This document shows positions 53,621 through 61,113 of a stretch of 64,000 nt of DNA, piece by piece. The notes beneath the pieces are model-generated. The model searched no databases. It was not told where the DNA came from and saw only the letters and a list, made by a program, of their open reading frames with translations. Position numbers and translations under genes: made by a program. The DNA comes from CAZAQV01 sp964487255 (lineage in GTDB: Bacteria; Myxococcota_A; Polyangia; Polyangiales; CAZAQV01), in NCBI GenBank assembly GCA_964487255.1, contig CAZAQV010000001.1:258841-322840 (forward strand), written 5' to 3'. Position 1 is the first letter of the stretch. The number at the start of each line of letters is the position of its first letter.

Positions 53621-53666
53621 GAATCTTCCCTTCCAGCGCTAGCACATGCGCGCATCCTAGACTTGT
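53621..53666 (-). promoter_or_regulatory. Shared 5' block upstream of paralogue E
   Basis: The same 46-base block as at 52315-52360, placed directly before the start of member E, whereas the upstream sequences beyond it differ. It implies duplication of a promoter plus gene unit. Confidence 0.65.
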
Positions 53667-53708
53667 GGCCGACCACCGCGGAGTACGAAAAGCGCTGCAG
53701 AAAAACCG

Positions 53709-54578
53709 CTACTGGCCGAGATCGTTCAGAAAAAGACTCTTCGGGTAGCGCGCTTCGAAGGCGTCGAGCCGCTCCTCGGCGGCGAGCTCCTGTCCGCTCT
53801 GGCGCAGCAGGCGAATCCACATCGCTTCGCGCTCCTCGCGCAAGAGCCCGTTCGGGTATTCGCTTTCGTGCTCGCGAAGTGCGCTTCGGGCTTGCTCGGT
53901 GCGACCGCGGTCGAGCGCACCTTGCGCGACGTCGAGAATTCGGCGCTCCTGCACGAGCCTTGAACGCCCCCGTGCGGGAGCGTGGTTCTTCGGCGCGCGA
54001 AGCGCGCGGCCTTGGTGATTTGCGGCGGGCGTCTGCACGCCCTGTTCAACCTCGGCGGTGGCTTGCTGCTCGATCGACTCGTTTGCCGGCGGGTTTTCGA
54101 GGGTGGGTGCCTCGGGCGGGTCGGCTGGCTCGGGCCTTGACACAACCTCGCGTTTCTCGGAGATAGATTCGCGCAGCTCCTTCGCGGAAGCTTCGTGGCG
54201 GGCCTGCTCGACACGCACCCCCGCCTGGTAGCCGCCCACGCTGCCGAGCACGAGAGCGCCAGCAACAGCGCCGGCGAGCTGGATCGTTGACCACGATGAA
54301 ACCGCCGACAGGGAACCCACGGCCGTCGTAGCTCCTGGGTTCGTGAGCGCTGAACTCGCACCTGAACTGGCCGCAGCACCTGCTGTGCCGCCTACGGGAG
54401 GGCTGCCGCTGCCCTGCGAGCCGCCGTCTCCACTTGGACCGTCGTCTCCGCCGGGTCCGCCCAGTTGGGTGCTGATTTTCGACCAAAGCGCGTCGACCGC
54501 GTTCCCTCCCGGCAAGGGGCGCTGCCGCTCAGCGCTGTAGAGTTCTTGCAGAGACTCGGGTAGATCGTTCTTCGTCAC
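53709..54578 (-). CDS. Probable anti-sigma factor partner of the ECF sigma gene
   Basis: 289 residues from a GTG that overlaps the sigma stop (GTGA). The N-terminus (LPESLQELYSAERQRPLPGGN, ALWSKIS) is the short cytoplasmic segment seen in myxobacterial anti-sigma-like proteins. Then comes a very Gly/Ser/Pro-rich stretch, a single membrane helix (IQLAGAVAGALVLGSVGGY) and a coiled coil/linker, and at the C-terminus a TPR-like region (LDVAQGALDRGRTEQARSAL, EYPNGLLREEREAMWIRLL, EAERLDAFEARYPKS). The helix places the C-terminus in the periplasm. A zinc-type HxxxCxxC motif is absent, so direct ECF inhibition is inferred from context. Confidence 0.75.
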   Translation of the reverse strand: MTKNDLPESLQELYSAERQRPLPGGNAVDALWSKISTQLGGPGGDDGPSGDGGSQGSGSPPVGGTAGAAASSGASSALTNPGATTAVGSLSAVSSWSTIQLAGAVAGALVLGSVGGYQAGVRVEQARHEASAKELRESISEKREVVSRPEPADPPEAPTLENPPANESIEQQATAEVEQGVQTPAANHQGRALRAPKNHAPARGRSRLVQERRILDVAQGALDRGRTEQARSALREHESEYPNGLLREEREAMWIRLLRQSGQELAAEERLDAFEARYPKSLFLNDLGQ

Positions 54579-55147
54579 AGCGACAGCTCCTTGGTCGTAT
54601 GGGCTTGCGCCAGTTCACTCAGTCTTTTGCGCGCTGTGTGCAGGCGTGAGTAGATCGTCGTGGGCGGCGTCTCGAGTGTCTCCGCGATCGTTTTGACCTC
54701 CAGTTGCTCGAGGTCGTGCAGCACAAGAACCGAGCGCTGCTTCCAGTCCAGTTCATCGAGAAGCGACATCAAAAAAGCACGGCGTTCCTTGTCGATGTGG
54801 GCTTGCTCGGGCGTTTGGGAGCATGGCGGTTCGGGCACCTCCGCGCGCGGGCTTTCGTATTGATTTCGGTGAAGGCGTCGGTGGTTGGAGGCGCAGCGGT
54901 AGGCAAATGCGTAGAGCCAAGGCCGTGCCGGTTTGTCGGGATCGTAGCTCGCGAACTTTTGGTGGACGCGCACGAAAACCTCTTGCGCCACATCTTCGCG
55001 CTCGCGCTCGGGGATGCCGAAGCGAGCCAGAAGTCGCAATACATACGGTGCTTCTTTGCGGAAGATCTTCTCAAAGGTCGGGACATCGGCAGGCACGCTG
55101 TGAAGAGCTTGTATCGAACCCGGTGTTGTTACGAAGAAATAGAACAT
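54575..55147 (-). CDS. ECF-family RNA polymerase sigma factor
   Basis: 190 residues. Region 2 shows RREAPYVLRLLARFG-like sequence and DVAQEVFVRVHQKFASYDPD with RPWLYAFAYRCASNHRRLH, and region 4 shows LDELDWKQRSVLVLHDLEQLEVKTIAETL and the helix-turn-helix TTIYSRLHTARKRLSE. No additional domain is present. It directs polymerase to stress or envelope genes and is overlapped at its end by the anti-sigma gene. It starts 12 bases after the stop of the surface-protein gene, so the three are one operon with the surface protein first. Confidence 0.93.
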   Translation of the reverse strand: MFYFFVTTPGSIQALHSVPADVPTFEKIFRKEAPYVLRLLARFGIPEREREDVAQEVFVRVHQKFASYDPDKPARPWLYAFAYRCASNHRRLHRNQYESPRAEVPEPPCSQTPEQAHIDKERRAFLMSLLDELDWKQRSVLVLHDLEQLEVKTIAETLETPPTTIYSRLHTARKRLSELAQAHTTKELSL

Positions 55148-55159
55148 CGTGTTGGGTGC

Positions 55160-56146
55160 TTACTCGATCAGGTACCCGATCTCGGCGCCCAGTCCGGCAC
55201 TGACGATCGGCATCGCCCACACTTGTGAGCCTGCGACGTGGATAGTGGGGCGCACGATCGACGCCTGTACACCGAGCCAGGGCCGAATGAAGAAGTTCTC
55301 TCCCAGCGCAAAGTGCAGTTGCGGGCGCAGTCCCAGGGTCATCATAGTCGAAAGGCGCTCGGAATCTGCTTCGACGTTCGGCACCGAGGCGCTCAGAACG
55401 CCGAGATCCAACGCGGCGCAAAGCCGAAGCGGGTCACGAATGTAGCAGGCGCTCAGGCTTCCCAGAAGCAGGGTGGCTTGCGCACGGTCGCCCGAGTCGA
55501 GAATTGTCACCTCGGGCTGCAGGCCGGCCATGAGGGTGAGGCCAAGCGAAAAAAGCTTTCCTTGGGCTGCCACGCCGAGTGTGCCGCCCACCGTGCCGCC
55601 TGGTGCACGGCCTAGGGATAACCACGGTCCGAGTGCAAGGCTCCAGCGAACCGGCGCTGAGGTATCGTCTTCGATGTCGTTGGCAGAAAGGGTCGGTGGC
55701 TCCTCCGGCCAGGGCGGGGGTGTTGGTGGTGGCAGAGGGGGTGGCGTTGCGGGGTCATCTCGTTCTGAGCTTGCGTCGGAGGCTTCGCTCGTCAGCAGGG
55801 ATGCTGCTGTCAGCGCCAGTGCTTCGACCAAGGCGTCGCATTCTTGCGGACCGACCTCGAGCGTCCTTTCTCCCAGAACCTCGCCGTCTCGGCTGAGCAA
55901 GCGCATCGTTCCTCGTAGGCGTGCTTCGCCGCGCGCGACCTCTACGGTTGTGGGGCGTTTTGCGTCGGGAAACTGCGCGCCTGTGCGTGCCTGAACGAGC
56001 ATAATGAAGGCCGCCTCATCGGGACACCCGGCGGGCGCTTGATATTGAAGCGCCGGAAGTGGTTGCGTCTGCGCTCGGGCGGCTCCAGGAAGCGACAAGC
56101 CGCTCCATAGCAGCGCCGCGAGCACAATGGGTCGCACGATCGACAC
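55160..56146 (-). CDS. Secreted or outer-membrane protein, first gene of the sigma operon
   Basis: 328 residues, with a signal peptide ending ARAQ. The N-terminal domain, residues 25-125, has a disulphide-like Cys pair (APAGCPDEAAFIMLV, GPQECDALVEAL) and alternating strands. A Pro-rich hinge (PPPLPPPTPPPWPEEPP) follows. The C-terminal 160 residues resemble a small beta-barrel (PWLSLGRAPGGTVGGTLGVA, LRPQLHFALGENFFIRPWLG, VSAGLGAEIGYLIE). It is a candidate sensor or target of the downstream sigma/anti-sigma pair; that is inferred from gene order only. Confidence 0.78.
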   Translation of the reverse strand: MSIVRPIVLAALLWSGLSLPGAARAQTQPLPALQYQAPAGCPDEAAFIMLVQARTGAQFPDAKRPTTVEVARGEARLRGTMRLLSRDGEVLGERTLEVGPQECDALVEALALTAASLLTSEASDASSERDDPATPPPLPPPTPPPWPEEPPTLSANDIEDDTSAPVRWSLALGPWLSLGRAPGGTVGGTLGVAAQGKLFSLGLTLMAGLQPEVTILDSGDRAQATLLLGSLSACYIRDPLRLCAALDLGVLSASVPNVEADSERLSTMMTLGLRPQLHFALGENFFIRPWLGVQASIVRPTIHVAGSQVWAMPIVSAGLGAEIGYLIE

Positions 56147-56224
56147 GAGCGATCATCTAGCACACCAGCGTATTCTTGACCGACGGCGCCGGGTGAGCGC
56201 GTTGTGTGCCTATGCGTGCAGGAG

Positions 56225-56746
56225 CTATCGCGCGCAGCGCGCCTCGAAGCTCTCGTAGCGGGCGGGCTCATCGGGGTCGAAGCCGGAGCCCGTGGCCAAA
56301 TCGAATCTCTCGGAGGTTGTGTGGGTGCCGTTGATACAAGCCGTCAGTGTCGGCGCTGTCGCGCCTTCATCATAGCCAACGAAGGCCATCGTGGTAACGG
56401 GTGGAAGGTTGTCGATGGCAAGGACCGTGGAGACCCGCGTTGCGTTTCCGTCGTAGTAGCCGCACACGTCCCGATCGATGTGCAAGACGAGCCTGTCTTC
56501 GAGGGCGGCTGGGGGCGCAGCCGACAGTTTGGCGTTCTCCGTGATGCTCTCATGGAACGTCAGGCAAGAAGTGCCTTCGTCGAGAAGCAGGAACTTTCCT
56601 CGCTCAGCGTTGATGAGATGTTTCTCTGTTTGAACGACGAAGGTGTAGAGGGCCTCTGTCCTGATGCTGCATCCGCCGAATGTGAACAAGAGCACCGGGA
56701 GGAGTCTTTGCAACCCCGATGCTGCAATCAATTTCAAATTCTCCAT
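56225..56746 (-). CDS. Divergent sixth member of the lipoprotein family
   Basis: 173 residues from the ATG at 56746. The leader LLPVLLFTFGGC is a lipobox. Despite low overall similarity the family marks are all there: VVQTEKHLINAERGKFLLL, GTSCLTFHE, HIDRDVCGYY, TTMAFVGYDEG, LTACINGTH, SGFDPDEPARYESFEARC. The variable linker after the lipid Cys is very short. It lies about 2.6 kb from the array, beyond the sigma operon, which suggests an older copy. Confidence 0.78.
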   Translation of the reverse strand: MENLKLIAASGLQRLLPVLLFTFGGCSIRTEALYTFVVQTEKHLINAERGKFLLLDEGTSCLTFHESITENAKLSAAPPAALEDRLVLHIDRDVCGYYDGNATRVSTVLAIDNLPPVTTMAFVGYDEGATAPTLTACINGTHTTSERFDLATGSGFDPDEPARYESFEARCAR

Positions 56747-56958
56747 AGCGGTTACACGGCCGACGTGCTCCAAAGTTCCGGCCCGCGTACACGGTAGTTG
56801 GGCAAAGCTGCGAGTCCGGACGTGCTCGAGTGGCGTGTGCTTGAGCCGTGTGTGTTGCGATCGACCTTGTAACAGCGTGTGCGCGCCTGTTTAACGGCTG
56901 AAGGCGCCGAGGTCGATGGGCTATGCGCCCAGGCGCTTGGCTAGGGGCCAAGCAGGTC

Positions 56959-57186
56959 CTACGTGCAGGCAGGATCGGTCGTCGCTTCACAGCCAAGGGA
57001 CTCAAAGGCATCCGCGCACGTCGTAATCTCGGCATTGGTGGCCGCTGCACAAATCTCGTCACTGGCGGTGGCGGCGGAAGTGTGGGTCGTATCCGCATCA
57101 ACACGGCGAAAGCTGCGCAGGGCTGCCTTTGCAGTGGCGATTTGTCGCCGGAGCCCTCCTTCGGCTCGCTGGCCAACGAGTAACAC
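56959..57186 (-). pseudogene. Possible fragment of a Cys-rich secreted protein
   Basis: 75 residues with a protein-like second half (SDEICAAATNAEITTCADAF, ESLGCEATTDPACT) but no signal peptide and a start inside a small repeat. It could be the 3' remnant of a truncated gene. Codon use is moderately coding-like. I would not rely on it. Confidence 0.25.
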
Positions 57187-57215
57187 GGCTGGCCAACGAC
57201 TAACTGGCCAACGAC
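57169..57215. repeat. Small direct repeat, three copies
   Basis: CTGGCCAACGA at 57169, 57189 and 57204, each followed by (G/C)T(A/G)A; spacing is 20 and 15 bases. On the rightward strand each copy reads as an in-frame-like end (ACGAGTAA, ACGACTAA, ACGACTGA). It sits just past the 57219 gene's stop. Confidence 0.6.
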
Positions 57216-57218
57216 TGA

Positions 57219-57983
57219 TTAGCCGAGCAGGTCGCGGATCGGGGGAAGCCCGTAGGCCCTGGCGGAGGAGCGCGCGGCTGGGTCGAGTTCGGCGACGATT
57301 TGCCTCGCCTCGTCAGCCTGGCCGAGCTGTTTGAGCGCGGCCGCATGATAGAGCCGAAGCTGCAGTTGCAAGGAGGGAAACTCGGCGCATTGTCGACGAA
57401 CTTGGTTGATCTGCTCGAGCGCCTGTTCGCCATGCTCCTCTTGCAGCAGCATCGCTACCTCGAGAAGCTTCTCTTGCACGCCGAGCATCGGCGAGGCGCT
57501 GGCGGGCAACGTCGTAAGCAAGTTCCGCGCTTCATCGAGCTCGCCACGTCGTAGCGCTACCGTCGCCCGCGCGAGGCGCAGCGCAACACGCTCTTCGACA
57601 TTCGTTGGCGGTAGGTTGACTTCCAGGGAGGCGTCTGCAGCGTCGAGTTGGTCGTCGGCGCTGAGCAGTTCTGCCAAAGCGAGTCGGACGCGCAGAGCTC
57701 GCCCTTGCCACGCCTTGCCGCGGCGGCGCTCGGCTTGCGCAAGCGCCGCCCTGGCCTCGTCGATGGCTTCGGCGCGCGACCTTTGTTCAAGGCCGGCGCT
57801 CAGCCACCGTGCGATGTGGCGGTCGAGGGGATCTCCGCGTCGCCAAGTAAACCAGCCGAGGGCCAAAAAGGCGACCGCACCCAAAACGTAGGCCAGCCAA
57901 CCGAGGCCGAGGGGGCTGAGCAGTCGGTCGGCAATGATCATCAGCATGATGACGGAAATCGCGCGTAAGAGGCGTTGCAGCAT
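57219..57983 (-). CDS. Membrane-anchored TPR-like protein
   Basis: 254 residues. There are two N-terminal hydrophobic segments (AISVIMLMIIADRLLSPL and AYVLGAVAFLALGWFTW), then a fully helical body rich in Ala, Leu and Arg: AIDEARAALAQAERRRGKAW, RLARATVALRRGELDEARNLL, LLEVAMLLQEEHGEQALEQI, LYHAAALKQLGQADEARQIV. These match TPR signature spacing, at least four repeats. It is a likely scaffold on the cytoplasmic side of the membrane. It stands alone, with hairpin repeats upstream (57989-58164). Confidence 0.8.
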   Translation of the reverse strand: MLQRLLRAISVIMLMIIADRLLSPLGLGWLAYVLGAVAFLALGWFTWRRGDPLDRHIARWLSAGLEQRSRAEAIDEARAALAQAERRRGKAWQGRALRVRLALAELLSADDQLDAADASLEVNLPPTNVEERVALRLARATVALRRGELDEARNLLTTLPASASPMLGVQEKLLEVAMLLQEEHGEQALEQINQVRRQCAEFPSLQLQLRLYHAAALKQLGQADEARQIVAELDPAARSSARAYGLPPIRDLLG

Positions 57984-57988
57984 GATTT

Positions 57989-58164
57989 AAGTCTCTTCAC
58001 TAGCCTTTCGCTTCCAACCAGCGATTTGCAAGTCGCAAATCGGGTTACGCGAAAGAGCGTTCATCGCGGTCTTTTGGCTCTTCACTAGGCTTTGTTCCGA
58101 AACAGCGATTTGCTTATAGCAAATCGGTTTCTCCCTCAAAGACCGTTCATCGCGGTCTTTTGGC
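57989..58164 (+). repeat. Two tandem hairpin repeat units (REP-like)
   Basis: Two units of about 87 bases, each starting TCTTCACTAGSCTTT and ending GCGGTCTTTTGGCTC. Unit 1 has CGATTTGC at 58022-58029 pairing with GCAAATCG at 58035-58042, and unit 2 has CGATTTGCT at 58106-58114 with AGCAAATCG at 58118-58126. Each also has a second stem, perfect in unit 2: AAAGACCG at 58138-58145 with CGGTCTTT at 58153-58160, then T-rich sequence, so unit 2 could terminate transcription. A partial third start, CTCTTCA, follows. The block lies between fdhD's end and the TPR gene. Confidence 0.85.
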
Positions 58165-58174
58165 TCTTCAAGTC

Positions 58175-59008
58175 TCATACCTCCCCCGGCACCCATTGAG
58201 ACTCGATACGGTGGGCGTGGGTGTAGATATTGGCGCGGCCTTGGCGTGCGAAGCCGACGGCGCAGATTTGAAAGGCATCGGCGAGGTCGATGGCCAAGCT
58301 CGACGCCGCCGACACGCTGGCGACGATCGGCACGCGAAGGACGGCGGCTTTATGGATGATCTCAAACGAAAGCCGGCCGCTCACGACGAGCAGCCGTCCG
58401 GGTCCGAGTTCGCCTCGAAGGGCGCGGCCGATGAGTTTGTCGACGGCGTTGTGGCGTCCGATGTCCTCTGCGCAACCTAGGAGTGTGCCGTGCTCGTCGA
58501 AAAGTGCGGCGCCATGAACGCCGCCGGTCTTCTCGAAGAGCGGTTGGTGGTGCGGGAGTTCTGCCACGCATTGGAGCAAGACACGGAGTTCGACCCTCGC
58601 ATCGTCCGTGATCGCTTGTTCGCGAGCGAGTAAGTCGGCGATCGATTGTCGACCGCAGACCCCGCATGAAGAACTGACGAGCGACCCACGGCGCAAGCGT
58701 CGTTCGGGGTCGAGCGCCACGCCAGGGCCCGGCGAGACGTCGATCACGTTGCCGAAGCCCGCTTCTCCGGGCCGACCACAGTGCGCGACGGTTCCCACCT
58801 CGGCGGCGCTTTGGATCACGCCCTCCGCGCGTAAGAACCCGAGCGCCAAGTCGTGGTCTTGGCCCGGCGTGCGCATCGTTGTTGCCAGGGCATCGCCGGC
58901 CCAGCGGATTTCGAGCGGCGCCTCGACGAGCACGTTATCCCGACGAGCCCTTTGCCTACGGGCGTCGATTGCCACGATGGCACGCTCTGTGTAGCCGCGC
59001 GCGCTCAT
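58175..59008 (-). CDS. fdhD: Formate dehydrogenase accessory sulfurtransferase
   Basis: 277 residues from the ATG at 59008, four bases inside the end of the upstream gene (ATGA). FdhD passes sulphur from a cysteine desulphurase to the molybdenum or tungsten cofactor of formate dehydrogenase. The marker CGVCG (C115, C118) is present, as are TPGQDHDLALGFLRAEGVI, GCAEDIGRHNAVDKLIG and SGRLSFEIIHKAAV. No formate dehydrogenase is in this window. Its place in one operon with a propeller lipoprotein and gshB is unusual. Confidence 0.93.
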   Translation of the reverse strand: MSARGYTERAIVAIDARRQRARRDNVLVEAPLEIRWAGDALATTMRTPGQDHDLALGFLRAEGVIQSAAEVGTVAHCGRPGEAGFGNVIDVSPGPGVALDPERRLRRGSLVSSSCGVCGRQSIADLLAREQAITDDARVELRVLLQCVAELPHHQPLFEKTGGVHGAALFDEHGTLLGCAEDIGRHNAVDKLIGRALRGELGPGRLLVVSGRLSFEIIHKAAVLRVPIVASVSAASSLAIDLADAFQICAVGFARQGRANIYTHAHRIESQWVPGEV

Positions 59009-61113
59009 TGTTGCGTTGGGTCGATGAGCAGCAGTTCGTCTTCGAGCAAAAGCCAAACCCGTCCGCTTTGGTCGATGTCGACATCGATCGTCTCGCCCGA
59101 GTGTTCCTTAGGAAGCTTCACGTTGTGCCAGTCGCGACCGTCGAAGCGGGCGACGCCGCCTGGGCCCGCCAGCCAGACTTGACCTGCATGAGTGGCGACA
59201 CGCGTCGCTTTGGTCGTCCGCGCAACCTCGGGCAGTTTGAAGTCGAGGTCCCGGTTGTCGTAGGTGCCCGGAGCTCCGGCTGCCATCAGCCACATTCGTT
59301 CGTCCGATGCTCGCACATCGTAGACGCTTTCGCCGGGCACCCCACGGGCCTGACCGAAGACGACGACCTGATCGTCACCGATGCGCACCGCGCCAGAGAA
59401 CGTGGCGAGCCATGCGAAGCCGCCTTGCCCGAGGTCGAGGTCGAACACGTTGTCGGGAGCGGGTTTGCTCACCGCGCCCTCGATGACCTCGATAGCGCGA
59501 TGAAAGGCGACCGGTTCGCGGCCGTCCGCGGGCAGCCAAAGCACGCCTCGGGGTACGTCTGTGCCTTCTTCGGTCAAGACCCGCAGCGCGACCCAAATAT
59601 CGCCTTCGGTGCTGAGGCCCAGCCGTGTGATGCTTGCCAGTCGAGTGCCGCTCTCGACCGTGCGAGTGAGCTCGAAGGTCTCGCCTCGAAGTTCATAAAT
59701 GTCGAAGGCTGTTTCTCTTTGCGGATTCAGGCCTGCTGCGATGAGCCGGTCACCCCGGCTGGCGAGCGATTGCACCCGGACTCCCTCAGGGGCTCGTAGT
59801 GGCGAGAAAACGCCATTTTCGAATACAAGGATCTCTGCGTTTGCGCCGACCAGCATTGCGCGTTCTCCTTGGTGAGCCAACGAGAGCCGGTAAGGGCTGC
59901 CCGTCTCGGGGACCAGCGACCGCGTTCGGTAGTGCTGGCCCTTCTCGGAGCGCTGGATACGCACGAGGCCTTGATGCGGGGGAGCCAAAAACACCCCGCT
60001 CTGAGCGGTGTGCACCGTGGGCGTGCCGGTTGGTGACGGACGCTCAAGGAGTAAGAAGCGAAGTTCGGGTGCTTCCGGCGGTTCGCTGGGCGCGTCGACG
60101 AAGCGCCGTGGAGTGTCGGTCGATGCGACCGCCAAGTGCTCGGCGTGTGCTCGTTCGACCGCGGCGACTCCAGGGGGAAGCCAGCGTGGTTTCCATGCGA
60201 GCACGCGATCTGGTTTTCCGACAGCAACAGGAACAGCCGCGGCACCTTCCCCTTCGGCCGCGACGTCGATGATGAAGTGCCCACCTGTGGTGACCAACCA
60301 AGCTTGATGTGCAGAGTTCGTGGCGGCCAACCCCAAAACCTCGCCATCAAAGGGCAAGCTCGTGTACGACACCCAAACGCCGTCACGGTAAAGCGCGAGC
60401 TGGGCGCGGTTGCCGGTGGATAGCAGAGCAAGCGCTTCGCCGTTCGTCAGTGGCGCGAGTGACGTGACGAGGACTTCTTCTCCCGGACTCAGCTCGGCGA
60501 TGGCCTGGCCGTGTTCGCGCGCCGTGTCTCCTGAGAGCCGCAGTAGCGAGCGCCCACGGTCACCGACGACCCAAAGGTCTTCTGCTTGGAGATAGAGCGC
60601 ATCGCACGAGTGAAGGTCGAGCTCACCCGCGAGCCACCCCTGTGTAGGGTTGTCTTTGGTGCGTAGGACTCCACGCTCGGTGCACGCAACGAAACCGCCC
60701 TGAGGTGCCTCGGCGAGGTCGACAATCGTAGCTCCCAGGGAGACGCTCTTCACGTCGCGGTACGCAGTGCGAGACCAGAGCACATCGCCCAGCGCGGCCA
60801 GTTCCGTTCCGTTCTGTGACCGAAATACGGCGTGCACGGGCCCGTCCGGGAGCCAGTCGGCCTTTTGTACCGCGCCGCCCGATTTGGAGTAACCAAACAA
60901 GCCGAGGTTTGTGGCGACCCACACGCGCCCGTCCGTCTCCATTACGTCGAGCACGGTCTCGGCGTCGGTCAGGGCAACCACGTCGCGTTCGGTGTCGTGC
61001 GCAACTTGAACGACGGTGGGTACGGTCGGTCCAGTTGCCAGATGGGTCGGGCCGCACGAGGCCAACCCTAGGGCGAGCATATAGACGAGCTTGGGAGACA
61101 CGCGCGGCCTCAC
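59005..61113 (-). CDS. Beta-propeller lipoprotein
   Basis: 702 residues from the GTG at 61113, which overlaps the gshB stop by three bases; the lipobox is LALGLASC. The rest is a chain of two-component-regulator-like or Kelch-like blades: VWVATNLGLFGYSKS, LWVVGDRGRSLLRL, GFVACTERGVLRT, AWLVTTGGHFIIDV, GVFLAPPHQGLVRIQ, IWVALRVLTEEG, GFAWLATFSGAVRIG, VWLAGPGGVARFDG, VWLLLEDELLLID. Probably one 12-15-bladed or two smaller propellers, as in the periplasmic sensor parts of hybrid histidine kinases, but with no kinase. It may sense or bind ligands at the outer membrane. Confidence 0.8.
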   Translation of the reverse strand: MRPRVSPKLVYMLALGLASCGPTHLATGPTVPTVVQVAHDTERDVVALTDAETVLDVMETDGRVWVATNLGLFGYSKSGGAVQKADWLPDGPVHAVFRSQNGTELAALGDVLWSRTAYRDVKSVSLGATIVDLAEAPQGGFVACTERGVLRTKDNPTQGWLAGELDLHSCDALYLQAEDLWVVGDRGRSLLRLSGDTAREHGQAIAELSPGEEVLVTSLAPLTNGEALALLSTGNRAQLALYRDGVWVSYTSLPFDGEVLGLAATNSAHQAWLVTTGGHFIIDVAAEGEGAAAVPVAVGKPDRVLAWKPRWLPPGVAAVERAHAEHLAVASTDTPRRFVDAPSEPPEAPELRFLLLERPSPTGTPTVHTAQSGVFLAPPHQGLVRIQRSEKGQHYRTRSLVPETGSPYRLSLAHQGERAMLVGANAEILVFENGVFSPLRAPEGVRVQSLASRGDRLIAAGLNPQRETAFDIYELRGETFELTRTVESGTRLASITRLGLSTEGDIWVALRVLTEEGTDVPRGVLWLPADGREPVAFHRAIEVIEGAVSKPAPDNVFDLDLGQGGFAWLATFSGAVRIGDDQVVVFGQARGVPGESVYDVRASDERMWLMAAGAPGTYDNRDLDFKLPEVARTTKATRVATHAGQVWLAGPGGVARFDGRDWHNVKLPKEHSGETIDVDIDQSGRVWLLLEDELLLIDPTQQ

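Larger units (their letters stand above)
56747..57218. other. Intergenic region with a possible short gene and small repeats
   Basis: About 470 bases. A leftward frame at 56959-57186 (75 residues, GTG) ends in a Cys-rich, Ala/Thr-rich tail (ICAAATNAEITTCADAFESL) that looks like the C-terminus of a secreted protein, so it may be a gene fragment; evidence is weak. Other frames are shadows. Three copies of CTGGCCAACGA lie at 57169-57215. The promoter of the F-type lipoprotein gene should be in the leftmost part. Confidence 0.5.

Noticed and set aside
56604..57176. Leftward 190-residue Pro/Arg-rich frame
   Set aside because: Overlaps lipoprotein F out of frame and has low-complexity composition typical of a shadow.
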